Positions 25,463 through 35,209 of a DNA stretch of 64,000 nucleotides are shown piece by piece. The notes beneath the pieces were generated by a model. That model did no database searches and was not told the origin of the DNA. It worked only from the letters and a program-made list of their open reading frames with translations. The translations under genes were made by a program, and so were the position numbers. Position 1 is the first letter of the stretch; the number at the start of each line of letters is the position of its first letter. This DNA comes from Dictyobacter formicarum (GTDB lineage Bacteria; Chloroflexota; Ktedonobacteria; Ktedonobacterales; Ktedonobacteraceae), in contig NZ_BNJJ01000031.1 of NCBI RefSeq assembly GCF_016587435.1, positions 23,924 to 87,923 on the forward strand, written 5' to 3'.

Positions 25463-27082
25463 TTAATATGCTCCTCGACTGAATAAGATGGCTGGAATGG
25501 TGCGCAGGAGAATCTGTATGTACAGGCGCAGCGACCAGTTCTCGATATAGTAGATATCCATTAACACCCCTTCATCGAAACTGATATTGCTGCGACCGCG
25601 CACCTGCCAGAGTCCGCTGCAGCCAGGCTTAATGGCCAGTCGCCCTTTCTGCCACTCTTCATATTGTGCCACTTCGCGTGGTAACGGCGGTCGTGGGCCA
25701 ACCAGGCTCATTTCGCCTTTCAGCACATTGAACAGCTGAGGAATCTCATCCAGGCTGGTGCGTCGGATAAAGCGACCGACCGGCGTGACGCGTGGATCTT
25801 CACGCATTTTAAAGATTGGCCCCTGAGCTTCGTTCTGACTGAGCAACTGGGCCAGGCGTTGATCTGCATCTTTATACATCGAGCGGAACTTGAGCATCTT
25901 AAAGTGTTTGCCATTCAATCCTACTCGATCTTGTTTATAGATAATGGGTCCGGGCGAGGTAAAAACGATGGCCAGGGCGATACACAGATAAATGGGTGAG
26001 CCAATAATCAAGGCCAGCGAGGAGATGACGATATCAATCGTGCGTGTGATAATGCGTTGTGGCGTATTGAGCGAAGCCTGCCTGATGCCTAGTAAAGGGA
26101 TGCCCTCGATATTTTCCATATCAATACGTGAGAGATTAAGCTCGTAAAGATCTGGAATCAGTTTAAATGAAGCACCCAGGCGTTCACACAGCCTGACGCT
26201 ACGAATCGCATGATTATTCAAATGTGAGGGCAGCGCGATAATCACCTCATCCACCTGCATAGAACGAATGACCACCCCAATGTCATCAATGGTACCTAGC
26301 ATTTTAAAGCGACCAAAATCGCCTGGAGGCTCGGTCATATCATGGAGAAAGCCGACCACCGAAAAGCCCAGATTCGGGCTGGCGGTCAGGCATTGCATCA
26401 CCATCTTGCCAAGGCGACCCGAACCTACCACCAGCACACGTGTCTCACCCAGTCCCATGCGATACAGCATACCCATCCCACCCGATATAACCAGGCGGCC
26501 AGCGCACAACACAACGACAGTGGTAAACCAGATGAACGGAATTAATAAACGTGAATTGGGTACCAGGGTATCGGGATCATATTGGTTCGTATTCTGAAAA
26601 AAGAAAAAGTACGTGATTAAAAAAGCCATCCCTATTGTGGTTGAGGTCGCAATTAACCAGGCCTGTCGGAACCAGTTACCAGTAAGCCGAATGTGGTACA
26701 GGCGGCGCGCAGCAAAAATGATAATTAAACCTGCAATCACGCCAGCCCATAGCGGCATATAGGAGGAAAATTGCTGGTTATTATCAGGGGCCGCAGCAGT
26801 ATAATAGCCAAAAATCTGATATTTTAACCCCTCCAGCATCGGATTATGCAAAAGTGTTTTAAACCGCAAGCGATAGGCCAGGTAACAGGCAGCAAGAATC
26901 ATCAGCGTATCCAGAACGATCATAAAGATGGTTTCGGCGATACGCCAATGGCGGCGCAGCGACCTACGTTCAGAGATAACTTTCGTGATTGGTCCAGTTG
27001 CTCCACCTATCATTTCATGTGTTACCTCTGTTGTTGTCCTTGTCGCAGGCGCTGATTCGTTGTTCTGTATAATTCGAGCCAT
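25463..27082 (-). CDS. Undecaprenyl-phosphate sugar phosphotransferase (WcaJ/WbaP family)
   Basis: This polyisoprenyl-phosphate hexose-1-phosphate transferase starts glycan assembly on undecaprenyl phosphate. Four to five membrane helices lie in the first 220 residues. A CoA-binding/Rossmann-like segment (ETRVLVVGSGRLGKMVMQCL near 208) follows. The C-terminal bacterial sugar transferase domain has DIVISSLALIIGSPIYL near 345, KQDRVGLNGKHFKMLKFRSMY near 378, RRTSLDEIPQLFNVLKGEMSLVGPRPPLP near 440 and KPGCSGLWQVRGRS near 480. The length of 539 residues is slightly long. It is the middle gene of three. Confidence 0.95.
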   Translation of the reverse strand: MARIIQNNESAPATRTTTEVTHEMIGGATGPITKVISERRSLRRHWRIAETIFMIVLDTLMILAACYLAYRLRFKTLLHNPMLEGLKYQIFGYYTAAAPDNNQQFSSYMPLWAGVIAGLIIIFAARRLYHIRLTGNWFRQAWLIATSTTIGMAFLITYFFFFQNTNQYDPDTLVPNSRLLIPFIWFTTVVVLCAGRLVISGGMGMLYRMGLGETRVLVVGSGRLGKMVMQCLTASPNLGFSVVGFLHDMTEPPGDFGRFKMLGTIDDIGVVIRSMQVDEVIIALPSHLNNHAIRSVRLCERLGASFKLIPDLYELNLSRIDMENIEGIPLLGIRQASLNTPQRIITRTIDIVISSLALIIGSPIYLCIALAIVFTSPGPIIYKQDRVGLNGKHFKMLKFRSMYKDADQRLAQLLSQNEAQGPIFKMREDPRVTPVGRFIRRTSLDEIPQLFNVLKGEMSLVGPRPPLPREVAQYEEWQKGRLAIKPGCSGLWQVRGRSNISFDEGVLMDIYYIENWSLRLYIQILLRTIPAILFSRGAY

Positions 27083-27102
27083 ATATTTTATACTATCTCA
27101 TA

Positions 27103-28281
27103 CTATTGAACAAACGTTATACGTTGCGAATGATGCATTTTAGCAGCCTGTTCATATGCTGCAATAGTTTTTTCGGCCATGGTCTGGGCTGAAAATTTTT
27201 GAGCAACCATGGCGGCCTGGCGCTGGCAACGTTCGCGTAAGGTTTGATCGGTCAAAGCCTGGTATAGTGCGGCGCTCAATGCATTCACATCCTGCGGATC
27301 AATGCACAACGCCAATCCTGCACCTGCCTCAGGCAAGCTTGATACATTAGAAGTGACCACCGGCGTACCACAGGCCAGGGCTTCCGCTACGGGAATGCCA
27401 AATCCCTCATACAGTGAAGGATAAGCAAAGACAGAAGCACTCTTATACCACAGGGGCTGTTCACTGTCTGAGACAAACCCCGGGAACAAGACCTCTTCTT
27501 CTAGACCAAGCTGACGGACCCTGGCGAAAATTGTATCGTAGAGCCAGCCTTTGCCACCTGCCAGCACAAGTTTTTCGCGAATATGGTGTTGCTTTCTTAA
27601 TTGTGCGTAAGCGTCAATCAAGGTAGCGATATTTTTACGTGGTTCTAACGTACTCAAGTACAAGATAAAACCCTTGGCAACGCCATATTTTTCGCGGAAT
27701 GTGTCTAATTTATCTTCTATAGAAACGTTCGAAAAACGCTCGTCGATACACGGATAAATAGTCTGGATACGCTCGTATGGAATTCCAACCAACTCATGAA
27801 CGTCGTGTTGTGTACTCTCAGATACCGTGACAAGCAGCGTGGCCCGCTTTAAACTGCGCAGCGTAAACGTTTGATGATACAGGCGTTTAGCGGGTGTAAG
27901 CACGTGAGGAAAACGCAAGAACGCCAGGTCATGAATTGTGACAACGCTAGCGCAGCGAGCTGGTAAGCGTTCAGGCCGTACATTGACGGGAGAATGAAGC
28001 ACATCGATCTGGTGCTGGCGCACCAGTTTGGGCAGGGTTAGCTGTTCCCAGGCAATGCGGGCCACAGGCTTAGATTCGGGCCAGGGAGCAGCAATAAACG
28101 TAATCTGTGGATGGTGCTCCAGTTGCTCGATAACATCCTGTCCATTTACAAATATCGTATAGGTGTGATCCCCCGGCTGCCTGGCAATTTGAGTCAGCAA
28201 ATAGCGGATATACCGGCTGACACCACCATTGCGATAGCTCTGACCGTAGGATAACAACTGTGCATTAATGCCAATGTGCAT
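27103..28281 (-). CDS. GT4 glycosyltransferase, first gene of the polysaccharide operon
   Basis: The 392-residue protein has GGVSRYIRYLL near residue 19, HDLAFLRFP near 120, ILYLSTLEPRKNIATLIDAY near 208, and PSLYEGFGIPVAEALACGTPVVTS near 297 with the E-x7-E pair. This is the common GT4 layout of enzymes that act on lipid-linked oligosaccharides. A GAGGAG lies 12 bases before the ATG. Together with the next two genes it probably makes a capsule or exopolysaccharide unit; no Wzx, Wzy or export gene is present in the window. Confidence 0.9.
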   Translation of the reverse strand: MHIGINAQLLSYGQSYRNGGVSRYIRYLLTQIARQPGDHTYTIFVNGQDVIEQLEHHPQITFIAAPWPESKPVARIAWEQLTLPKLVRQHQIDVLHSPVNVRPERLPARCASVVTIHDLAFLRFPHVLTPAKRLYHQTFTLRSLKRATLLVTVSESTQHDVHELVGIPYERIQTIYPCIDERFSNVSIEDKLDTFREKYGVAKGFILYLSTLEPRKNIATLIDAYAQLRKQHHIREKLVLAGGKGWLYDTIFARVRQLGLEEEVLFPGFVSDSEQPLWYKSASVFAYPSLYEGFGIPVAEALACGTPVVTSNVSSLPEAGAGLALCIDPQDVNALSAALYQALTDQTLRERCQRQAAMVAQKFSAQTMAEKTIAAYEQAAKMHHSQRITFVQ

Positions 28282-28665
28282 TCTCGTTGTGTTCTCCTCA
28301 TCAGACTTCTAACGCCAGTGTGTATTACAGAAGATTGGCAAAGACATCGCTTAAGCTGTGACATTTTCCGCTGGATGTTATTGCTTTATAACGTCTTTGA
28401 TTTTTGCGTGGTCACAATACTAATTGTTTTGACCCGTAGCTCTCCTCTTTACCTGCATTAGAAGTATAGTTCGCATCGCGTCTCCTGCAAGCATCCAGAG
28501 CATGAATTCTTGTTCATGAATTAGTAGTAAAAATATGTAGCACTCTGATGCTCTTGAAGCATATGCATTTTCTATAGAATAAATACGCAGGTAACATGTT
28601 GATTATGAGCAACATGCACATATCTCAGTATACTCCGCTCTTCACAATTGGCCTAGTAAATGGAA
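28282..28665. other. Spacer between the polysaccharide operon and the M20-like gene
   Basis: No gene is seen. A perfect hairpin, CATGAA-ttcttg-TTCATG, lies at 28501-28518 inside a wider pair AGAGCAT (28497) and ATGCTCT (28548). On the minus strand this could end the M20-like transcript, although no T-run is present. Confidence 0.4.
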
Positions 28666-30003
28666 CTAATGGCTTGATAGCCTGTTTGCATGGTCGGGTG
28701 TTTGCCTATCATAACTGGTAAGAAAAAGCACATGTTGTTTCATATGCGCGCGGAGTTGCTCCAGGGGCGCTGGAGCTCCCGTTGCTACCGATGCTATGGG
28801 GAGAGCGATACCCATTGTAGGTACGGCGAATTGACGGCTAATGAGAGTATATTCATCAACATCGGCTGCTAATGGCAGCAGTAACGGAGGTTGCTGAGAT
28901 ACGTTTTGGATGGCTTGCTGCCACTGCTGTACCATTGGTTCTCTGGCTGAGATAGCGATAGGCTGACTGGCAGATAGCAAGCGACACTGAACGGGATAGG
29001 ACGTATGGGTATGAAAATGGTGTTGGAGTTTTGTAAAAATCTCATGAGGATTTTGCGCGGGAACGAGCTGGAAATCCAGTCTGGCCTGGGCCTGCGTCGG
29101 GATGAGTTCGGTATTGTCTACGGTGTCATCCATGGATGTACTGGTTTGTGGGCTCAGAGCGCTATTGAGCAGCGTAATGGTACAGGTAGGAGTTAACCAA
29201 TAGGCATAGTGCTGCTGAATACCTTTTAGATCCATAACCAGTTGTTCAGTACCCCAGGCCTGTCTGAGCTCTGCGCTGATATCTGGTAAATGTGAAATGG
29301 CCTCAATGACCTCATCTTCTGGTGTTTGTAAGTGATCGTAGAAACCTTCCAGTAAAATATCTTCGCGCTCATCCTTTAGCGCGGCCAGGGCCCAGATTAA
29401 TTGCCAGGCGGCATCAGGCGCGATCGCTCCATAGCTGGCAGGGATGGCCCGGGTAGCGGTCTGTAGCGAGACTTCGACCTGTAGATGGCCCTTTATGCCT
29501 AATATAAGTTCAGTTTGCATGGCTACTTTGCTTATTTCGCGTTTTGTGGTATACAAGATACAGCTATCTGCCTGTAATAGCGAGCGTTGCTCAGCCAACA
29601 ATTGCGCAAGGTAGGTGGAAGGTGTCGAAGCCTGACCATCGATTAGCCATTTGATATTGACGGGAAACTGCTTACAGTGATTGGCATAGGCATGTATGGC
29701 TGCCAGTTGTGAGAGCAAGGGAAACGTAACCTGCTGCATCGCCATGGATGGTGTATATTTTATATAAAAAAGCAGCGTTTGTGGTGCCTGAACCATATAT
29801 TCGCCATATAGAATGAGCTGATCCGGGTCAAGGTATTGTACTAAAAAACCATGATGACGCAAAAGTGATAGCCAGATGTCTTGTATCTTTGGCGCTGGTG
29901 AAGTATAAATTTGAGTAGAGATAGATTGCCAGTCATGCAGGTACAAAGGGAATTGCTCATCAATCGTATGTAAAAGGATTTGCTGGATTGATGATAATGG
30001 CAT
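28666..30003 (-). CDS. M20-family metallohydrolase-like protein without recognisable metal ligands
   Basis: The 445-residue protein follows the M20/M25/M40 dipeptidase plan. It has a helical N-terminus, VNIKWLIDGQASTPS where active enzymes read KFLIEGEEEIGS, GIKGHLQVEVSLQTATRAIPASYG where they read RGLLYFEL...DLHSGSFGG, then WALAALKDEREDILLEGFYD as in family members. The positions of the metal ligands (His-x-Asp of GHYD, the EE pair, the Asp before the RG segment, His of DLHSG, and the late His) all appear to be replaced. It is therefore probably a pseudoenzyme with a binding role. ATG 30003 has AGGAGG 11 bases upstream; an in-frame ATG at 30060 has none. It is divergent from the PP2C gene. 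Confidence 0.6.
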   Translation of the reverse strand: MPLSSIQQILLHTIDEQFPLYLHDWQSISTQIYTSPAPKIQDIWLSLLRHHGFLVQYLDPDQLILYGEYMVQAPQTLLFYIKYTPSMAMQQVTFPLLSQLAAIHAYANHCKQFPVNIKWLIDGQASTPSTYLAQLLAEQRSLLQADSCILYTTKREISKVAMQTELILGIKGHLQVEVSLQTATRAIPASYGAIAPDAAWQLIWALAALKDEREDILLEGFYDHLQTPEDEVIEAISHLPDISAELRQAWGTEQLVMDLKGIQQHYAYWLTPTCTITLLNSALSPQTSTSMDDTVDNTELIPTQAQARLDFQLVPAQNPHEIFTKLQHHFHTHTSYPVQCRLLSASQPIAISAREPMVQQWQQAIQNVSQQPPLLLPLAADVDEYTLISRQFAVPTMGIALPIASVATGAPAPLEQLRAHMKQHVLFLTSYDRQTPDHANRLSSH

Positions 30004-30149
30004 AGCCCCTTTGCCCTCCTGGTATGACGCTGCTAGTACCGCCGTGTATATATCTTGCATGCCGTGGTTTGAAAGAGTATACTCATGTGCAGTAAGCGGT
30101 ATAAGTAGTAGGTGAGTGAGAAGATCGCAGCAAAAAAATGTGTATTACG

Positions 30150-30178
30150 TTGCGTTTTTCTCTGTATCGGTGTATTAT
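30150..30178 (+). promoter_or_regulatory. Promoter of the PP2C gene
   Basis: TTGCGT (30150-30155) and TATTAT (30173-30178) are separated by 17 bases. The start codon follows about 76 bases downstream. Confidence 0.55.
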
Positions 30179-30254
30179 AGCCTAAAGTTCTAGCAACTGC
30201 CTAGTGGGCAGTGCGCACAAATCGAGAGCTACTGAAGTACGGGAGAGAAGCGCG

Positions 30255-32687
30255 TTGTCCAAACAACTCCGGCTCGATGTCGCACAGCTAACAGACGTTG
30301 GCCGTAAACGTCCCCATAATGAAGATAATATGGCCTATGTCATTCCAAGAGACAGCCAGGTTATGGCCAAAAAAGGTGCGCTCTTTATTGTAGCTGATGG
30401 CATGGGGGGACATGCAGCAGGGGAAGTGGCGAGCGAAATCGCTGTAGACACGGTGAGCAATGTTTATTATCAAGATGAGACTGATGATATCCCTCTCTCA
30501 TTGATGAACGCGATTAAAAGAGCAAATGCGTTAATTCATCAACGGGCGGCAGAAAATATGATGCGTAGTGGTATGGGAACCACTTGTGTAGCAGCAGTGC
30601 TACGTGGGGGAGTGGCTTATATCGCGAACGTGGGGGATAGTCGTGCATACATAGTACGCCGCGGTCAGGCGAAGCAAATCTCGCAAGACCATTCCTGGGT
30701 AGAAGAACAGGTACGTGCAGGTTTATTGACGAAAGATCAGGCCCGTTCGCATGCGCAACGCAATGTGATTACACGTGCCCTGGGTACACAGGCCGAGGTT
30801 GAGGTGGATGTCTTCACCGAGCTTCTGGAGGATGGCGATACCTTCGTTCTTTGTTCAGATGGGCTTTCGGGTCCGGTGGCTGAAGAAGATTTGCGGGCGA
30901 TTGTCAATCAATATTTGCCGCAAGAGAGTGTTTATCACCTGGTCGAGCGGGCCAATGAGAATGGCGGGGCAGATAACATCACCACTATCGTTGTTCGTGT
31001 CCAGGAAGCAGGTGATGATATTCCCAGCACGCTACAGCATCCTGTACATGTTGGTGGGAGTAGCCATGTCGCAGACGAAAGTACTGCTGTTCTTGGTCGT
31101 GTGCCTTCTTCCTCGTTAGGGGTTTCTACCCCACCACGAGTTGAAGATGGTCGTGTCAATAGTCGCCCTCTCCCGCCGTCTACTGACCAGACATTTATTT
31201 CTTCCAAAGGTTTTACGGCGCCTCAGGCTGCAGTAAACGTGCCGAAGCGCAAGCGCAATCGTTTGTTATTGCCAACGATTGTGGTAACTGTGTTATTGAT
31301 AGTAGCTGTTGCCGGAGCGGGGGTATGGTATTTCTTACGGCCCTCGACTGTTCAGACTACGTTAAATAATGCTGACGCTTTAATTTCACAGGCAAAATCT
31401 AACGAAGCTTCCAAACCAGATCAGGCCCTGGCCGGTCTCACTAAAGCACAGCAGGAATTACACAGTCTCAAGGATGCTTCGCTCAATCCACAGCAAAGTG
31501 AACAGTTGACATCCCTGCAAAACAACCTGACTTCTGAGTTTAAGATCGCGCTGAATAACTTTAACCAACGAGCTTCGGCTGTGACGTTGCCATGTACAAA
31601 TCAGGCACCGGTTACCTTAAGCGCGAAGGGCTCAGAAGTACAGACCAGTTCACTGGCTATATTGCAGACCGATAAAGGTCATACCACAAACTATATTTTG
31701 GGCCTGGATGGCCTGGTCTACGAAGTCAATGATCAGCATGCTTTGCAAAAAGCACCGCTTGGCAACGACAAGATTGTCCTGTTAGCTGGCGATAATCAAT
31801 ATCTTTATACATTGACTTCCGCTCAGGCTGGTGCAAATTATCGTCTACACGCGTATAAGTGGCAGAATGGTAAACTGGTCGAGAAAGTCAATAATGGCAC
31901 AATTATCAAGCCAGAACTTATTGCTGGCCAGACACCACTGCTATTGACTGCCTGGGCCGGCGAGGTTTACGTTATTTCAGCGTCAAGTCAGGCCAACCAG
32001 AATCAGGCAACTCTGCTGAATTATAATGTAGATAAGCTTGATAAAGAACCTGCAACAACACAAATCTCTATTTCAACTGGCCTGGTCAGTGCTGCTGCCT
32101 TGCCAAACGGGCAACTCTTTCTATTGCACAGCGATGGGCAAATCAAAAGCCTGCAGTTTAACACCGCTAAAGCATTAGAGTCTGGTGTACTGGTCCAGCA
32201 GACGATCGATACGCCCTGGTTTCAGGATGCACAGACCTTTAATGTCGCTACGCCGATAGCGACCCCGACAACACCGATTGTCAAATTTTTGAATATACCG
32301 CCTCCAACAGCGCAGACGCGGCAATCGTTGCTTTCGGTCGGCATGATTAATAATACCGCACATCTCTTTGTGGTAGATAACACGAATCATCGTGTGTTAA
32401 ACTTTGTGGTCAAAGCGCCCAATAGCGTGACGCCTGCAGCAACACCCACTGCATCTGCCACTCCAAACAGTGTGGGAGGAGGAGTGATTGCTCCAGATAA
32501 TAACTTGCCAAGCGCCAGTTTAGAGCAGCAGTACGTGTCGGCAAATATCATCTCTGGCGTCAAGGGAACCGCGTTTGATGCGCGTACAAATCATATCAAT
32601 CTATTGGCGGGCGCCACAAACTCTGCGGCTACCAATCAGATTGTCATCGACGTCTCTTCAACCACAGCCTGCCACTCGACTCCATAA
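30255..32687 (+). CDS. Membrane-anchored PP2C-type Ser/Thr phosphatase
   Basis: The N-terminal 240 residues are a PP2C domain of the PrpC/Stp1 type: TDVGRKRPHNEDN, FIVADGMGGHAAG, GMGTTCVAA, NVGDSRAYI, QDHSW, NVITRALG, FVLCSDGLSG and NGGADNITTIVV carry the metal-binding aspartates. A Pro/Ser linker leads to one membrane helix near 335-358 (LLLPTIVVTVLLIVAVAGAGVWYFL). About 450 residues outside follow, with repeated short strand motifs that could fold as a beta-propeller. It should dephosphorylate Hanks-type kinase targets, perhaps under control of its outer domain. TTG 30255 follows GGGAGAG; a GTG at 30204 has no site. No kinase gene is adjacent. Confidence 0.88.
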   Translation: MSKQLRLDVAQLTDVGRKRPHNEDNMAYVIPRDSQVMAKKGALFIVADGMGGHAAGEVASEIAVDTVSNVYYQDETDDIPLSLMNAIKRANALIHQRAAENMMRSGMGTTCVAAVLRGGVAYIANVGDSRAYIVRRGQAKQISQDHSWVEEQVRAGLLTKDQARSHAQRNVITRALGTQAEVEVDVFTELLEDGDTFVLCSDGLSGPVAEEDLRAIVNQYLPQESVYHLVERANENGGADNITTIVVRVQEAGDDIPSTLQHPVHVGGSSHVADESTAVLGRVPSSSLGVSTPPRVEDGRVNSRPLPPSTDQTFISSKGFTAPQAAVNVPKRKRNRLLLPTIVVTVLLIVAVAGAGVWYFLRPSTVQTTLNNADALISQAKSNEASKPDQALAGLTKAQQELHSLKDASLNPQQSEQLTSLQNNLTSEFKIALNNFNQRASAVTLPCTNQAPVTLSAKGSEVQTSSLAILQTDKGHTTNYILGLDGLVYEVNDQHALQKAPLGNDKIVLLAGDNQYLYTLTSAQAGANYRLHAYKWQNGKLVEKVNNGTIIKPELIAGQTPLLLTAWAGEVYVISASSQANQNQATLLNYNVDKLDKEPATTQISISTGLVSAAALPNGQLFLLHSDGQIKSLQFNTAKALESGVLVQQTIDTPWFQDAQTFNVATPIATPTTPIVKFLNIPPPTAQTRQSLLSVGMINNTAHLFVVDNTNHRVLNFVVKAPNSVTPAATPTASATPNSVGGGVIAPDNNLPSASLEQQYVSANIISGVKGTAFDARTNHINLLAGATNSAATNQIVIDVSSTTACHSTP

Positions 32688-32729
32688 AGGATTGACGACT
32701 GTGCCACAATAAGAGAAAGATATCTGTTT

Positions 32730-32766
32730 CACTGCTGTTAACTTTCGGGTGCAGCAGTGATTTTTA
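32730..32766 (+). terminator. Terminator after the PP2C gene
   Basis: CACTGCTG (32730-32737) pairs with CAGCAGTG (32752-32759), followed by ATTTTT. Confidence 0.75.
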
Positions 32767-32908
32767 GTAACGAGATAGGAATGGTTCCAGAAGTAAGTGG
32801 CGGCTGTTGTGGATGTTGATCGATCCCCTTATGATTGAGTGTGCAGGCAGTCCCACGCCATGCGTGCCATGCATTGCTTCTGTGACATGTTAAAGGAGTG
32901 ATACTCAC

Positions 32909-34699
32909 GTGGGTTTTGAGGTGCAATACCGCACGCATACGTGTGGTGAATTAAATGCGTCTTCAGTAGGCCAGGAGGTCAAGCTAGCTGGTTGGATTAA
33001 CCGGCGCCGTGATCATGGCGGCCTCATTTTCTTAGATATCCGTGACCGCTATGGGATAACACAGGTCGTCTGTGATCCTGAGAAGTCAGCGAATGCCCAT
33101 AAAGTGGCTACCGAACTGCGTTCAGAATATGTAGTACAGGTAAGCGGTAAAGTCGTACGGCGCCTGCCAGGAACCGAAAATCCACAGTTAAGCACAGGTG
33201 AGATTGAGATTGCCGCAGAGCACATAGAGATCCTGAATCCTGCTCGCACAACCCCTTTCCCCATCAGTGATACTGTGCAAGCCGATGAATCGCTCCGCAT
33301 GAAATATCGCTATCTGGATCTGCGCCGTCCCCGCATGCGCGAGAATATCATCTTGCGGCACCGTGTAGTGAAAGAGATACGTGATTATCTAGATGAGCGA
33401 GGTTTCGTCGAAGTAGAGACGCCAATTTTGATGAAGAGCACTCCCGAGGGTGCTCGCGACTACCTGGTCCCTAGCCGTCTCTATCCTGGCGAATTCTATG
33501 CGTTGCCTCAATCACCTCAGCAGTTAAAGCAGCTATTGATGGTTGGTGGACTAGATCGCTATTTTCAGATTGCGCGTTGTTTCCGCGACGAAGATCAGCG
33601 TGCCGATCGGCAACCAGAATTTACGCAGCTTGACCTGGAGATGTCGTTTGTCTCTGAAGAAGATGTGATGTCTGTAATTGAGGATCTGCTGATACATTTG
33701 ATCGAAACCGCCACTAAAAAGCGTGTCAAACAGCGTCCGTTCCCGCGACTGAGTTATAAGGAAGCAATGGATCGTTATGGCTCAGATCATCCAGATTTGC
33801 GTTTTGATCTGCCTCTGGTAGACATATCTGACCTGGCCAGTGCGGGCAATTTTGGTGTCTTTAAGAGTGCCCTGGCGGCCAATGGTATAGTTAAGGGGAT
33901 TCGCGTTCCCGGCGCTGGTGGCTATAGTCGAAAAGAAGTAGATGAACTCACGGAATTCGCGCGTACACTGGGAGCGAAAGGATTGGTCTCGCTGGCCATC
34001 AATACCAGCGGTGATATTAAATCGCCGTTGACCAAATTTATGGCGGCAGAAGAAGTACAGGCTATTATTGATCGTCTGGAAGGCAATCCCGGCGACCTGC
34101 TGCTCTTTGTGGCTGACAGCGCCAAAGTCAGCAACGATGTGCTGTTCCGCCTGCGCAGCAAACTCGCCGAACGCCTGAATTTGATCGACCCCGACGAACT
34201 GGCCCTTTGCTGGGTAGTCGACTTCCCACTCTTCCACTATGATGAAGAGCTCAATCGCTACGATGCCGAGCATAATCCTTTCTCTGGTATGGACGAAGCC
34301 GACATCAGTCATCTGGATAGCGACCCGCTCGATATTCGAGCCAAACAGTATGACATCATCTGTAATGGTTTCGAAATTGGTGGTGGTAGCGTCCGTATCA
34401 ATGTCTCTGAGCTTCAGCATAAGGTTTTCTCGCTCATGAACATGACTGATGAGCAGATCAAAGAGCAATTCGGCCATATGCTGGAAGCCTTTGAATATGG
34501 AGCACCTCCTCACGGCGGCATCGCACTGGGCCTTGATCGTTTGATCATGCTGTTTACCGATGCTGATAGCATCCGTGATGTGATTGCGTTCCCCAAGACT
34601 CAGAGTGCTCTGGACCTGTTGATGGGTGCCCCGGCCCCGGTTGAAGATAAACAGCTGAAAGAGTTGCATCTGAGCTTGCGTCCAGAGGAGAAGCGCTAA
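32909..34699 (+). CDS. aspS: Aspartyl-tRNA synthetase, bacterial type, probably non-discriminating
   Basis: A class II synthetase of 596 residues. The N-terminal anticodon-binding OB-fold has [19 protein letters not shown] near 28. Motif 2 reads [27 protein letters not shown] near 225, the bacterial GAD insert lies around 310-420, and motif 3 reads [13 protein letters not shown] near 533. The His in RRRDHGG is, as I recall, the residue found in non-discriminating enzymes where discriminating ones have Leu. This would let it charge both tRNA-Asp and tRNA-Asn, which fits with gatB in the window. The start is GTG with AAAGGAG upstream. Confidence 0.96.
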   Translation: MGFEVQYRTHTCGELNASSVGQEVKLAGWINRRRDHGGLIFLDIRDRYGITQVVCDPEKSANAHKVATELRSEYVVQVSGKVVRRLPGTENPQLSTGEIEIAAEHIEILNPARTTPFPISDTVQADESLRMKYRYLDLRRPRMRENIILRHRVVKEIRDYLDERGFVEVETPILMKSTPEGARDYLVPSRLYPGEFYALPQSPQQLKQLLMVGGLDRYFQIARCFRDEDQRADRQPEFTQLDLEMSFVSEEDVMSVIEDLLIHLIETATKKRVKQRPFPRLSYKEAMDRYGSDHPDLRFDLPLVDISDLASAGNFGVFKSALAANGIVKGIRVPGAGGYSRKEVDELTEFARTLGAKGLVSLAINTSGDIKSPLTKFMAAEEVQAIIDRLEGNPGDLLLFVADSAKVSNDVLFRLRSKLAERLNLIDPDELALCWVVDFPLFHYDEELNRYDAEHNPFSGMDEADISHLDSDPLDIRAKQYDIICNGFEIGGGSVRINVSELQHKVFSLMNMTDEQIKEQFGHMLEAFEYGAPPHGGIALGLDRLIMLFTDADSIRDVIAFPKTQSALDLLMGAPAPVEDKQLKELHLSLRPEEKR

Positions 34700-34766
34700 G
34701 AGCGCGCTTTTATTCTCACTCCAGAGGGGACGCGATAGCTCAGCAGTTTGGGGGTCCTTATTCTTA
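34700..34766 (+). terminator. Weak hairpin at the end of aspS
   Basis: AGCGC, overlapping the last codon before the stop, and GCGCT (near 34705-34709), followed by TTTATTCT, could form a weak terminator. The main stop for transcription is probably the hairpin at 34935. Confidence 0.3.
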
Positions 34767-34828
34767 AATTTCGTGTGGTATTATAGAATGTGTGTGTATG
34801 CACATATCCTATAATATCGCACGAAATT
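34767..34828. repeat. 20-bp inverted repeat with TATGCACATA in the loop
   Basis: Left arm 34767-34786 and right arm 34809-34828 pair over 20 bases with only two G-T pairs. The loop contains TATGCACATA, a core also found in the palindrome before the ArsR gene. TATAAT (34810-34815) lies in the right arm. It may be a binding site, a structured RNA, or a small non-autonomous element. Confidence 0.45.
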
Positions 34829-34856
34829 AATTTTTTTTGATGTTGTAGACGCGAAG

Positions 34857-34881
34857 CGTCAGGGGCCGCAAGCACGAGGCG
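34857..34881 (+). repeat. 25-base dispersed repeat, copy 2
   Basis: It matches 21568-21592 (minus strand) with two substitutions. It overlaps a small hairpin, GACGC-GAA-GCGTC (34848-34860). Confidence 0.6.
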
Positions 34882-34934
34882 CATGCTGTTCAAAAAATAA
34901 TTATTTTCGCCAAAAATTGTAACCACATCTACAG

Positions 34935-34985
34935 AAAAAGGTGTCGATACAGGCTCTACCATGCCTGTATCGACACCTTTTTCTA
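34935..34985. terminator. Perfect 20-bp terminator
   Basis: Arms 34935-34954 and 34963-34982 pair perfectly around an 8-base loop, with A-run and T-run flanks. It is the likely end of the aspS transcript. Confidence 0.85.
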
Positions 34986-35123
34986 TGCTTTTCTTCATTA
35001 TTGTATTAACATTAATGAATATTTATTTGTCTTTTGCTGTTTTTGGAAAAGCTTAACAAAGTGCTTTAAAAACTATAAAAACGAAAAGATGCATATTTGC
35101 TGCTAACAATTTGGATAGAGTTC

Positions 35124-35150
35124 TATAATAATTGTAGGTATGCACATACC
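35124..35150 (+). promoter_or_regulatory. ArsR promoter box and candidate operator
   Basis: TATAAT (35124-35129) is followed by the perfect inverted repeat GGTATG-CA-CATACC (35137-35150). A palindrome at the transcription start fits autorepression by the encoded ArsR protein. No clear -35 is seen. Confidence 0.5.
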
Positions 35151-35209
35151 ATAAGCCACAAATCTATTAGAGGTTTCACATCCGGTTGGGAGGATGGAAG
35201 GAGAAGAAA

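Noticed and set aside
32766..32908. T-box leader before aspS
   Set aside because: No T-box consensus (AGGGTGGNACCGCG) or specifier-loop layout is visible.
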